Part shown: in pieces, positions 53,904 to 62,606 of the stretch
Numbering within the stretch: position 1 is the stretch's first letter
How the letters are laid out: each line of letters opens with the position of its first letter
Translations under genes and position numbers: made by a program
Origin: Thermoclostridium stercorarium subsp. stercorarium DSM 8532
GTDB taxonomy: Bacteria; Bacillota; Clostridia; DSM-8532
DNA: 64,000 bases
Direction: 5' to 3'
Assembly: GCF_000331995.1 (NCBI RefSeq)
Contig: NC_020134.1
Coordinates: forward strand, 1,153,465-1,217,464
Notes under the pieces: model-generated
The model's database searches: none
Seen by the model: the letters and a program-made list of their open reading frames with translations, nothing else
What the model was told of the DNA's origin: nothing

Positions 53904-55466
53904 ATGAGGAAAAAAATTATATTCATGCTGGCCGTCGGGGCTTTATTACTGACTGCGGCCTGCGGGAAAAGAACAGCGGGCAATGAAGTCCCGGCCGAAA
54001 CGAAGGATAATCGTGCTCAGCCTACCGGCACTGAAAGTAATGACTCGGATACAGGCGGGATTGTCATCGGAAGGGATGTTAAGTTAACTGCGGACAATCC
54101 GATTAATTACTCCTTTGCCAACGTTTCTGTTCATGATCCGTCAATAGTCGAAGACAACGGCACCTATTACATATTCGGATCCCATCTGGCGGCTGCAAAG
54201 TCAAAAGACCTTATGAACTGGGAATTAATCGGTTCGGGAGTGAACGCCTCCAACCCCATAATTCCCAATGCCCTGGAGGAAATGAGGGAGGCCTTTGAGT
54301 GGTCCAAAACCAACACTTTTTGGGCTCCTGACGTAATACGCTTAAAGAACGGAAAGTATTACATGTATTATTGCACCTGCGAAGGGAGTTCTCCTTTGTC
54401 TGCGCTGGGCGTTGCCGTATCTGACGACATTGAAGGACCGTACAGGGATCTCGGTATTATACTGAAATCGGGGATGGGATATGATATGCCCAGTGAAGAC
54501 GGAAATATGTATAATGCCAATGTGCATCCGAACGTTGTTGATCCATGTCTGTTCTATGACACTGAAGGAAGGCTTTGGATGGTATATGGCTCATATTCCG
54601 GCGGGATTTACATTCTGGAAATGGATCCCGAAACGGGTTTTCCCCTTAATAAGGGATATGGTAAAAAAATATTGGGAGGAAACCACGCACGGATTGAAGG
54701 CCCGTTTGTATTATACAGCCCTGAGACCGGGTATTATTACCTGTTTTTATCCTTCGGAGGTCTTGATTCAAAAGGGGGTTACAATATAAGGGTTGCCCGT
54801 TCGAAAAATCCCGACGGGCCGTATTATGATGCAAGCGGAAATGATATGATAAACTGCAAGGGTGCGCCGGGAACCTTCTTTCATGATCCGTCCATAGAAG
54901 GATATGGTGTCAAGCTGATGGGCGGTCACCGGTTTGCATGGATTGAGGGTGAGCAGTCGAAAATACGTTTTGGGTATCTTTCACCGGGGCATAATTCTGC
55001 GTATTATGATGAGAAGACGGGTAAGTATTTCCTCATCTTTCACACAAGATTTGAAGGCAGGGGCGAAGTCCATGAAGTTCGCGTTCATCAGTTCTTCATA
55101 AACGAGGACGGATGGCCGGTTGTGGCTCCTTACAGGTATACTGGGGAAACATTGGGAACATATACGAAAGAACAGGTAACAGGAATTTATAAATATATAA
55201 ACCATGGAAAATCCATTAACAGAGAGGCGATAGTATCTGAGTTGATTCAACTGAATGAGGATTATACGATTACGGGAGCTGTAAAAGGCACCTGGAAACT
55301 TAAAGACGACGGAAGAAGTGTTGAGATTGTCATCGGTGAAGAGGTCTATAAAGGCGTGTTCGTAATGCAGTGGGATGAATACGGAAAAAAGAATGTTATG
55401 ACTTTTACCGCTCTTTCGGATACAGGCGTTGCGATATGGGGAAGCGGTATTTGGGCCATTGAATAG
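53904..55466 (+). CDS. Lipoprotein GH43 endo-1,5-alpha-L-arabinanase (Abn2 type)
   Basis: 520 residues. The N-terminal lipoprotein signal is KKIIFMLAVGALLLTAACG, with Cys ~21. A Thr/Asn/Asp-rich linker precedes the GH43 catalytic domain (~70-430). Catalytic residues are Asp in SVHDPSIVEDNG, Asp in NVVDPCLFYDTEG and Glu in ARIEGPFVLY. The C-terminal ~100 residues (GTWKLKDDGRSVEIVIGEEVYKG) match the extra beta domain of Bacillus Abn2-type arabinanases. It should cut the arabinan backbone outside the cell. ATG 53904 follows GGGGGAG. It starts 19 bp after the previous gene and ends in a terminator, so the two GH43 genes form one unit. Confidence 0.92.
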   Translation: MRKKIIFMLAVGALLLTAACGKRTAGNEVPAETKDNRAQPTGTESNDSDTGGIVIGRDVKLTADNPINYSFANVSVHDPSIVEDNGTYYIFGSHLAAAKSKDLMNWELIGSGVNASNPIIPNALEEMREAFEWSKTNTFWAPDVIRLKNGKYYMYYCTCEGSSPLSALGVAVSDDIEGPYRDLGIILKSGMGYDMPSEDGNMYNANVHPNVVDPCLFYDTEGRLWMVYGSYSGGIYILEMDPETGFPLNKGYGKKILGGNHARIEGPFVLYSPETGYYYLFLSFGGLDSKGGYNIRVARSKNPDGPYYDASGNDMINCKGAPGTFFHDPSIEGYGVKLMGGHRFAWIEGEQSKIRFGYLSPGHNSAYYDEKTGKYFLIFHTRFEGRGEVHEVRVHQFFINEDGWPVVAPYRYTGETLGTYTKEQVTGIYKYINHGKSINREAIVSELIQLNEDYTITGAVKGTWKLKDDGRSVEIVIGEEVYKGVFVMQWDEYGKKNVMTFTALSDTGVAIWGSGIWAIE

Positions 55467-55469
55467 TTT

Positions 55470-55497
55470 GCCGGATCATTTCTGATCCGGCTTTTTT
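55470..55497 (+). terminator. Terminator of the GH43 pair
   Basis: GCCGGATCA (55470-55478) pairs with TGATCCGGC (55483-55491) around TTTC, followed by six T residues. Confidence 0.93.
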
Positions 55498-55561
55498 AAT
55501 TTTTTTGGTATTTTATAATCAATAGCTTGATTTTCTATAAAAATCAGTTAAACTCCAACAG

Positions 55562-55586
55562 TGGAAATAATTATCATGTATTTCCA
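55562..55586. promoter_or_regulatory. Inverted repeat upstream of the ABC operon promoter
   Basis: TGGAAATA (55562-55569) and TATTTCCA (55579-55586) are perfect reverse complements 9 bp apart, ending 22 bp before the -35 element. It is a possible activator site; no regulator gene is adjacent. Confidence 0.45.
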
Positions 55587-55608
55587 TGGGAATATTGCCA
55601 AAATTATA

Positions 55609-55637
55609 TTGACTTAGCATAGAATGTTGTGTATAAT
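55609..55637 (+). promoter_or_regulatory. Promoter of the sugar ABC operon
   Basis: TTGACT (55609-55614), a 17-bp spacer, TATAAT (55632-55637), leaving an AT-rich leader of ~95 nt. Confidence 0.75.
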
Positions 55638-55736
55638 CTATATAGATATTTCATAAATTTATAAATTATTTTATATTATATTTAATTTTTAAATTTAATA
55701 AAATATTTATAGTTAAAATGTATTGGTGGGGATACC

Positions 55737-58700
55737 ATGGCATTTCAAATCCGAAAAGGTTTATCCGCCGTTTTATTAGTTACCGCCATGCTGACAACCA
55801 TGGGCACCACATCAACTGATTGCGTTTCTTCAGGTTCAGCGTTTCCCGATACTTCCGACATAAGCAGAACTGATTATTTAAATAAAATCACTGCAGAAAA
55901 TTATTCATTCATAAGCAGCCGATATACGGCGGCCATGTATTCCGGAGACGTTATAGAAATTCCTGTGAATAATTCCTATATTGCTGAATTATCAGGTGGA
56001 AAACTTGTTTCGGATAATAAAGGATACAGAAATGATGTTATTGAGCTGTCACGGGGAGAATGTGCCCTGTTTTCGGTAAATGTGCCTGAAACTGCGTTGT
56101 ATTGGATAAGCTTTGACTATTATCCCAGTTCTGATTCAATTCTGCCGGTAAAGGCTTCGCTGTCGGTTAACGGCAGGATACCGTTTTATGAGGCGCAAAA
56201 CCTGGTATTTGAGAGCACCTGGATTGATAAAAAGGAAAAATCCTATGACAGATATGGCAACGAAATTGTCTCATCCCCTGAAAAACTGCCACGCTGGGAA
56301 AAAAAGTTTGTTATGGACGGAAGCTACCGTTATTCCGCCCCGTTCGCCTTTGAGCTGAAAAAAGGGGAAAACATAATTGAATTAAACATCACCGAAGGTG
56401 CTATGCTTTTAGGAAACATTTACCTTAGCGGTGAAACCAAAATTCCCGATTATTCAAAACAGGAGGCGATGGACGGAGACAGAATTATAATTATTGAAGC
56501 AGAGAGAATTGATTACAGAAATGATTCTTCAATCCGCGCCACATGCGAGTTTAATACTGCTTTGACGCCTTATGATGCGTCAAAAAAGGTGTTGAATGTA
56601 ATAGACGCCGCGTCTTTTAAAGACGCAGGCCAGACCGTTTCATATGAATTTCTTATAGATGAGCCGGGATGTTATTATATGGGTTTTGTATACAGGCAGA
56701 GCGACAAGACAGATTTCCCCGTGTTTCTGGATATCAGGATAGACGGGGAAATTCCAAACAGGCTATTGAAATCCTATCCGTTTAAATATACGAAAGATTA
56801 TACGAATTTAACACTGACTGATAATGACGGAGAGCCTGTGGCTTTGTATTTGGACAAAGGCAGACATACCATTTCGCTGACAATTAGTATAGACAATATA
56901 AGGCATGCTCTGGAAACAACCGAAAGAATTATTTCGGGTATCAACGACCTGGCGCTGGAAATTACAAAGGTAGCAGGTAGAAATAAGGATAAATACAGGG
57001 ATCTGGATTTGGTAAACTACATTCCCGATGTCCGGGAAAGGCTCCTGACATGGGCGGATGAGCTGGACGGACTGAGAAATGATTTGAGGAAGCACAACCC
57101 GAAAGTAAAAGAAATAGGTGCTTTATCCTATGCAAAAATAGCTGCGGAAAGTTTACGAAGACTTGCAAGGGAACCAAACAGAATCCCATACAGAATTGAT
57201 GAACTTGCGCAAAGCACTAATTCCGCCGTTCAGTACCTGGCTAACTTTATTGACATATTAAAGGATAACCGCCTGGCAATTGATAAAATATACATATATC
57301 AGAAGAACGCAAAACTTCCGGAAGGTATTGGTTTCTTTAAAAGCATTTATCTGAGTATTGCAAGGTTTTTCTCTTCTTTTGCCGATCAGGCGTATTCGGC
57401 CTCCAACAAGGACGAAAGCCACCTGCAGGTCTGGGTTAACCGCTCCAGGCAACATGTGGAGCTGCTTCAGAAAATGATTGATGAAAGTTTTACTCCAAAA
57501 ACCGGAATTAAAGTCGATGTCTCAATTATGCCCGATCAGGGGAAGCTTATTATGGCAAATGCAGCGGGCGACGCTCCCGATGTGGCGCAGTCGGTAAACT
57601 ATTCGGTACCTTTCGAACTGGCTATAAGAGGCGCGTTGAAGGATATAACCGAATTCGGGGATTTCAGGGAAGTTCTGACAAGGTTTGCAGACGGACTGCA
57701 TATCCCTGCGATGATAGGCGATGGAATTTATGCCGTGCCTGAAACCATCAATTTCTGGGTATTGTTTTACAGAACCGACATACTGGAAAAACTGGGGCTG
57801 GAGATACCCGAAACGGTTGAAGATGTAAAACGGATGCTTCCCGAACTTCAGATACGCGGCATGAATTTTTACTATCCCACGGCGGGCATGGGTTCGTTCA
57901 AGAATTTTCACGGAACCACTCCTTTGATTTTCCAATACGGCGGCAGTCTTTATGGAAGAACTGCAGACAATACGGCTTTGAACAGTGAAAGGACTGTTCA
58001 GGGGTTTACCGAACTTACGGAGCTTTTTACAATTTATAATCTTCCCGTGGAAGTGCCAAGTTTTTATCAGCGATTCAGAAACGGCAGCCTGCCTATAGGA
58101 ATAGCCGAGTATGGGATGTATAACCTTCTTATAAACGCCGCGCCGGAGATAGCCGGCAATTGGGATATCGCAGTTGTTCCGGGAATAGTTAATGAAAACG
58201 GCGAAATTGTAAGGTATACGTCGGGCGGTGCTGAAAGCTGTGTTATTTTCAGAAGCACTGAGGAAAGGGAAAAAATGGCGTGGGAGTATATAAAATGGTG
58301 GACGTCAAAAGAGGTGCAGGTGGAGTACGGGCAGACGCTTCAAATAACCTACGGGCCTGAATACATATGGAATACCGCCAATCTTGAAGCATTTGCCGAA
58401 CTTCCGTGGGACGCAAAACATAAAGCCGTTATAATAGAACAGACAAAATGGGTACTGGAAGCGCCAAGGCTTCCAGGAAGCTATATGACCGAAAGGGAAC
58501 TGAGCAACGCTTTCAACGCCGTTGTAGTGGACGGAAGGGACCTGAGAATTACGCTTAATACCGCCGTGAAAAGGATTAACAGGGAGACCGAAAGAAAGCT
58601 GAAAGAATTTGGGTATATGTCCCATGACGGAAAAATGATAAAGGAATATGAAGTACCTACACTCGAAAAAGTACGCCGGATATTATATGGTGAAAATTAG
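55737..58700 (+). CDS. Large extracellular solute-binding protein with N-terminal carbohydrate-binding-like domains
   Basis: 987 residues, about twice the usual size of a sugar-binding protein. An N-terminal export signal (~7-25, GLSAVLLVTAMLTTMG) has a Cys at ~29 but TSTDC is a poor lipobox. Two beta-sandwich, CBM-like modules follow: ~70-230 (ECALFSVNVPETALYWISFDYY) and ~250-400 (IIIIEAERIDYRND, then FLIDEPGCYYMGFVYRQ). A helical segment covers ~400-560. The C-terminal part (~570-985) is a family 1 binding protein: GIKVDVSIMPDQGKLIMANAAGDAPDV, GIYAVPETINFWVLFYRTDILEKLG and WEYIKWWTSKEVQVEYG. GGTGGGG precedes the ATG. It is followed 4 bp later by permease genes, so it should deliver sugar to them. 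Confidence 0.9.
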   Translation: MAFQIRKGLSAVLLVTAMLTTMGTTSTDCVSSGSAFPDTSDISRTDYLNKITAENYSFISSRYTAAMYSGDVIEIPVNNSYIAELSGGKLVSDNKGYRNDVIELSRGECALFSVNVPETALYWISFDYYPSSDSILPVKASLSVNGRIPFYEAQNLVFESTWIDKKEKSYDRYGNEIVSSPEKLPRWEKKFVMDGSYRYSAPFAFELKKGENIIELNITEGAMLLGNIYLSGETKIPDYSKQEAMDGDRIIIIEAERIDYRNDSSIRATCEFNTALTPYDASKKVLNVIDAASFKDAGQTVSYEFLIDEPGCYYMGFVYRQSDKTDFPVFLDIRIDGEIPNRLLKSYPFKYTKDYTNLTLTDNDGEPVALYLDKGRHTISLTISIDNIRHALETTERIISGINDLALEITKVAGRNKDKYRDLDLVNYIPDVRERLLTWADELDGLRNDLRKHNPKVKEIGALSYAKIAAESLRRLAREPNRIPYRIDELAQSTNSAVQYLANFIDILKDNRLAIDKIYIYQKNAKLPEGIGFFKSIYLSIARFFSSFADQAYSASNKDESHLQVWVNRSRQHVELLQKMIDESFTPKTGIKVDVSIMPDQGKLIMANAAGDAPDVAQSVNYSVPFELAIRGALKDITEFGDFREVLTRFADGLHIPAMIGDGIYAVPETINFWVLFYRTDILEKLGLEIPETVEDVKRMLPELQIRGMNFYYPTAGMGSFKNFHGTTPLIFQYGGSLYGRTADNTALNSERTVQGFTELTELFTIYNLPVEVPSFYQRFRNGSLPIGIAEYGMYNLLINAAPEIAGNWDIAVVPGIVNENGEIVRYTSGGAESCVIFRSTEEREKMAWEYIKWWTSKEVQVEYGQTLQITYGPEYIWNTANLEAFAELPWDAKHKAVIIEQTKWVLEAPRLPGSYMTERELSNAFNAVVVDGRDLRITLNTAVKRINRETERKLKEFGYMSHDGKMIKEYEVPTLEKVRRILYGEN

Positions 58701-58703
58701 GGG

Positions 58704-59624
58704 ATGAAAGCGTTGAAAACGGGAAAAAAGCTTTCAAGCAGGGAAAACAACCTTAACGCTTATGTTTTTCTGGCTCCGTACTTACTGCTGTTCCTTGTCT
58801 TTATCCTGATCCCGATTGCGATGGCAATAATGCTGTCGGTAACTAATTTTAACACCCTTGAATTTCCTGACTTTGTCGGACTGATGAATTATGTGAATTT
58901 AGTGACACAGGATGAAATTTTCATGCAGTATGTATTGCCAAATACAATAACCTACGCGCTTATAGTGGGGCCGGGAGGGTATATATTGTCGTTCCTGGTG
59001 GCATGGGCACTTTCCCAGCTGCCAAAAGTTCCGCGGACGATACTTGCCCTTGTATTCTATTCGCCGTCAATTACCTCAGGGGTGGCGATGAATGTGCTGT
59101 GGAGGATTTTGTTCAGCGGGGATCAGGCCGGATATATCAATGCGTGGCTGATTCGGCTCGGAATAATTACAGAACCTGTACAATGGCTTACCGACAAAAG
59201 ATATCTGCTTACGATAATGATTATAGTTGCGTTATGGAGCAGCATGGGCGTGGGTTTTCTTGCAATTCTCGCAGGAATCCTGAACCAGGACGAAACTCTG
59301 TACGAAGCTGCCGCAATTGACGGGGTAAAAAACCGCTTCCAGGAAGTCATATATATTACGATACCCGCAATGAAACCTCAAATGCTGTTTGCGGCGGTGA
59401 TGTCTATAGTAAACACTTTCCAGAACGGTATGATAGGCGTTCAGCTTTCGGGGGCAAATCCAACACCGGGATATGCCGGACAGCTGGTGGTGAATCATAT
59501 TGAAGACTATGGCTTTATCCGTTACGAAATGGGATACGCGTCTGCGGTTTCAGTGGTTTTGCTGCTGACGGTATATGTTTTTTCAAGAGTTTCAAAAAGG
59601 CTGTTTTCCGAAAGGGAATATTAA
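58704..59624 (+). CDS. Sugar ABC transporter permease (MalF/LplB type)
   Basis: 306 residues with six membrane segments, beginning [25 protein letters not shown]. The EAA loop, where the ATPase docks, is [27 protein letters not shown]. The start codon lies 4 bp after the binding-protein stop. It pairs with the next permease. The polysaccharide-uptake class of systems (LplB/YtcP-like) has this form; the exact substrate is unknown. Confidence 0.95.
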   Translation: MKALKTGKKLSSRENNLNAYVFLAPYLLLFLVFILIPIAMAIMLSVTNFNTLEFPDFVGLMNYVNLVTQDEIFMQYVLPNTITYALIVGPGGYILSFLVAWALSQLPKVPRTILALVFYSPSITSGVAMNVLWRILFSGDQAGYINAWLIRLGIITEPVQWLTDKRYLLTIMIIVALWSSMGVGFLAILAGILNQDETLYEAAAIDGVKNRFQEVIYITIPAMKPQMLFAAVMSIVNTFQNGMIGVQLSGANPTPGYAGQLVVNHIEDYGFIRYEMGYASAVSVVLLLTVYVFSRVSKRLFSEREY

Positions 59625-59641
59625 CGGGGCGGGTGGTCGGA

Positions 59642-60514
59642 ATGGCAAGGTACCGGAAAAATTATATAAATCCTAAAAGGTTCGACAGAAGCCAGATAAA
59701 AATTATGCTGATTCTTTTGCCGCTGGCTCTGTTCATGCTTCTCCCGATAGTTTTTATATTCTGCCATGCCTTCAAGCCAATGGATGAGCTGTTTGCTTAT
59801 CCTCCAAGGTTTTTTGTCATAAGGCCTACACTTGATAATTTTTATAAACTGTTTAGAACTACGTCAACGTCAGCAATTCCCATCGGCAGGTATGTATTTA
59901 ATACATTTCTGGTAACACTGACAACGGTGACCGGTTCCGTATTTATTTCCACCCTCGCGGCTTTCGCGTTATCAAAACTGAGGTTTAAGGGCAAGGTAAC
60001 CCTTATGGAAATAAACAACGCGGCATTGATGTTTGTACCTGTTTCGGTTATGATACCGAGGTACCTGATAATAAATGCCCTTGGATTAATTGATACGTAT
60101 TTTGCGCTCATTTTACCCTTAATGGCAATGCCGGTATGCTTGTTCCTGATAAAGCAGTTTACCGACCAGGTTCCCGATTCGCTGATTGAAGCGGCGTATA
60201 TTGAAGGAGCTGGTGATTTTACCGTATACCGGAGAATTATCCTTCCACTAATAAAACCGGCCGTGGCAACGGGTGCCATTCTTTCATTCCAGCAGGTATG
60301 GGGAGATGTAATGAGTTCGTCCTATTACATTTCCAATGAGACCTTAAGAACACTTCCTTTTTATATGAATACACTGACGGGTGCCGGGAATGTAATTGCC
60401 GGACAGGGAATGGCTGCGGCTGCAGGCCTTGTTATGTTCGTGCCAAATCTGGCGCTGTTTGTCATCCTGCAGAGCAATGTCATGAACACAATGGCGCATT
60501 CGGGGCTGAAGTAA
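59642..60514 (+). CDS. Sugar ABC transporter permease (MalG type)
   Basis: 290 residues, six membrane segments, with the EAA loop LIEAAYIEGAGDFTVYRRIILPLIKP. The start ATG 59642 follows GGGGCGGGTGG; a GTG at 59633 is in frame but lies inside that site. It is the second half of the transmembrane pair. No ATP-binding subunit follows, so a shared MsmX-like ATPase elsewhere in the genome is presumed, as in Bacillus oligosaccharide systems. Confidence 0.95.
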   Translation: MARYRKNYINPKRFDRSQIKIMLILLPLALFMLLPIVFIFCHAFKPMDELFAYPPRFFVIRPTLDNFYKLFRTTSTSAIPIGRYVFNTFLVTLTTVTGSVFISTLAAFALSKLRFKGKVTLMEINNAALMFVPVSVMIPRYLIINALGLIDTYFALILPLMAMPVCLFLIKQFTDQVPDSLIEAAYIEGAGDFTVYRRIILPLIKPAVATGAILSFQQVWGDVMSSSYYISNETLRTLPFYMNTLTGAGNVIAGQGMAAAAGLVMFVPNLALFVILQSNVMNTMAHSGLK

Positions 60515-60535
60515 TCGGGATATGGGGGTTTACTC

Positions 60536-62602
60536 GTGAAAAGGTTTGAAAGAAGGCTTTTGCCCAAATTAATGGCGGGTTTAATCACCTTTGCATCGGC
60601 CTTTTGGCTTAATGGGCTGTATGTGATGGCGGATATTCCGTATAAGACTTTTACGCTGGACGGGTATGGAAGGGTTGTGGAAACCCAGTCGGCGTACATA
60701 CCTGTTAAAACCATAAACAAAGTCGGTGAACATTCCTTCAGAAACGCATCGGATATGAAGATAACAGCCGACGGGGAGATTTATATAGCCGATACCGGCG
60801 GAAAAAGAATACTTGTAACCGACATCGACGGGAATTTGCTGGAAATATACGGGGAAGGGGTGCTTAATGAGCCAACGGGTATTTTCGTAACTGATGACAA
60901 GTATTTGTATGTGGCGGACAAAGGCGCGCAGAAAGTTATTGTCATGGATCGGGCCGGAAAAGTGGTCAACGAATACGCCAAACCCGATCATCCCCTTTAT
61001 GGAAAAGGTGTTGAGTTTAAACCGCAGAAACTTGTGGTGGACGCAAAAGGGATAATGTATATCATCTGCGAAGGAAATACCAACGGCATTGTTCAGATTA
61101 GTCCCGCTGGCGGCGGAACCTTTCTTGGATACTACGGAACCAATCTGACTTCGGTTACTTTCCTTGATATTTTCAGACGGGCAATACTTACAGAGGAACA
61201 GCTTGCAAAACTCCCCAAAAATCTTCCGAAAACCCCAAAGAATTTGTTTATTGATAAAAAAGGCCTTATATATACCGTTACCCAGGGTGGTTCGGAGGAC
61301 AATACCGGCCTTAGAAAACTGAATGTGGCAGGAAAAAACCTTATACAGGCGGTTTATGTGGATCCCCTTCCGTCAGCCGTTTCGGTGGGAAACTATGAGA
61401 ACATTTATGTTGTTTCTGAACAGGGATATGTATACGAATACAACAAGGACGGCAGTTTACTTTTCATATTCGGCGGAAAGGATTCGGGGCGCCTGAGGAT
61501 AGGGCTTTTTCAGAAAGCCGTCGCGGTTGACGTGGACAAAAATGACAATGTGTTTGTGCTTGACCAGGAGAAGAACGAAATCCAGGTTTTTAAACCCACC
61601 GAATTCACAAATCTGGTGCATGAAGCACTGTACCTGTACCAGTCGGGGAAATATAACGAGAGTATGCTGCCGTTACAGGAAGTACTCAGAATGAACAGCC
61701 TTTTCGATTACGCAAACCAGGCCATCGGGCAGGCATATCTTCAGGAAGGAAATTATTCGGAAGCAATGAGATATTTCAGAATGGCGAAAGACACCGCAGG
61801 GTATTCCGATGCTTACTGGGAAGTGCGCAATATCTGGCTTCAGAATAATCTTGTTACGATATTGCTGGTTTTGGTGTTAATCGGGGCATTATGGAAACTG
61901 GTTAAATCAATTCGGGAAAAGTACGGACTGTTCAGCCGTGCAGCAGCCGCAGCGGTCTCATTTAAAAACAGGCCGCTGGTATCAAGGCTTAATTACACAT
62001 GGTATTTCATCAGGCATCCGATAGACGGATGCTATGGCATAAAAATGGAAAACAAGGCCTCGTACCTGTGCGCAAATATACTTTTAACGCTGTTTATAAT
62101 CGTATTTTTGATAGATAAATACGCAACAGGCTTTATAGTAAAAACAATACCCGACGGGAGGTATAAGATTTTCTCGGATATCGGCGGAATTATAGCTTTT
62201 TTCCTGCTGCTGACCGCCTGTTCATACCTTGTCTGCGCCATCAATGACGGAGAAGCCACTTTCAGGCAGCTGTATGCGGCATATGCATACTCCCTCGGGC
62301 CGTATCTTGTTATAAAGATTTTAGTTGTGCTGTTAAGCAATGTGATAACTTATAATGAAATATTTCTGGTGGAATTTTCCAACTTTTTTCTCTATTTGTG
62401 GATTTCAGTCCTGCTTTTTATAGCGGTTAAAGAGATAAACGGTTATTCGGTAAAAGAGACGGTTAAGGTGATACTTTTGACCGCATTCTTTGCTCTGATA
62501 GTGGTGCTTCTTATCTTCATCATGTATGTGCTGACCACTCAGGTGTACGACTTTATCGAGGCGATAATCGGAGAGGCGGTGTATCGGTTTGAGAAGTCGT
62601 AA
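60536..62602 (+). CDS. NHL-propeller / TPR / Yip1-like membrane protein
   Basis: 688 residues of unusual architecture. An N-terminal signal-type helix (~11-30) is followed by an NHL-repeat propeller (~50-365): IYIADTGGKRILVTDIDGNLL, LYVADKGAQKVIVMDRAGKVV and VFVLDQEKNEIQVFKP. A TPR-like pair follows (~370-430: LVHEALYLYQSGKYNESMLPLQEVLRMN, AIGQAYLQEGNYSEAMRYFRMA), then a helix (~440-460). The C-terminal third (~510-680) has about five membrane helices, as in Yip1-type domains. The propeller is predicted outside the cell. GTG 60536 follows TGGGGGT. It is encoded in the sugar ABC operon; its job is unknown, and a surface scaffold or sensor for the importer is a guess. Confidence 0.88.
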   Translation: MKRFERRLLPKLMAGLITFASAFWLNGLYVMADIPYKTFTLDGYGRVVETQSAYIPVKTINKVGEHSFRNASDMKITADGEIYIADTGGKRILVTDIDGNLLEIYGEGVLNEPTGIFVTDDKYLYVADKGAQKVIVMDRAGKVVNEYAKPDHPLYGKGVEFKPQKLVVDAKGIMYIICEGNTNGIVQISPAGGGTFLGYYGTNLTSVTFLDIFRRAILTEEQLAKLPKNLPKTPKNLFIDKKGLIYTVTQGGSEDNTGLRKLNVAGKNLIQAVYVDPLPSAVSVGNYENIYVVSEQGYVYEYNKDGSLLFIFGGKDSGRLRIGLFQKAVAVDVDKNDNVFVLDQEKNEIQVFKPTEFTNLVHEALYLYQSGKYNESMLPLQEVLRMNSLFDYANQAIGQAYLQEGNYSEAMRYFRMAKDTAGYSDAYWEVRNIWLQNNLVTILLVLVLIGALWKLVKSIREKYGLFSRAAAAAVSFKNRPLVSRLNYTWYFIRHPIDGCYGIKMENKASYLCANILLTLFIIVFLIDKYATGFIVKTIPDGRYKIFSDIGGIIAFFLLLTACSYLVCAINDGEATFRQLYAAYAYSLGPYLVIKILVVLLSNVITYNEIFLVEFSNFFLYLWISVLLFIAVKEINGYSVKETVKVILLTAFFALIVVLLIFIMYVLTTQVYDFIEAIIGEAVYRFEKS

Positions 62603-62606
62603 AAAT

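Noticed and set aside
52904-55466. The two GH43 genes as one gene split by a frameshift
   Set aside because: Each has a full catalytic triad, its own ribosome site, and different N-termini (cytoplasmic versus lipoprotein), so they are two genes.
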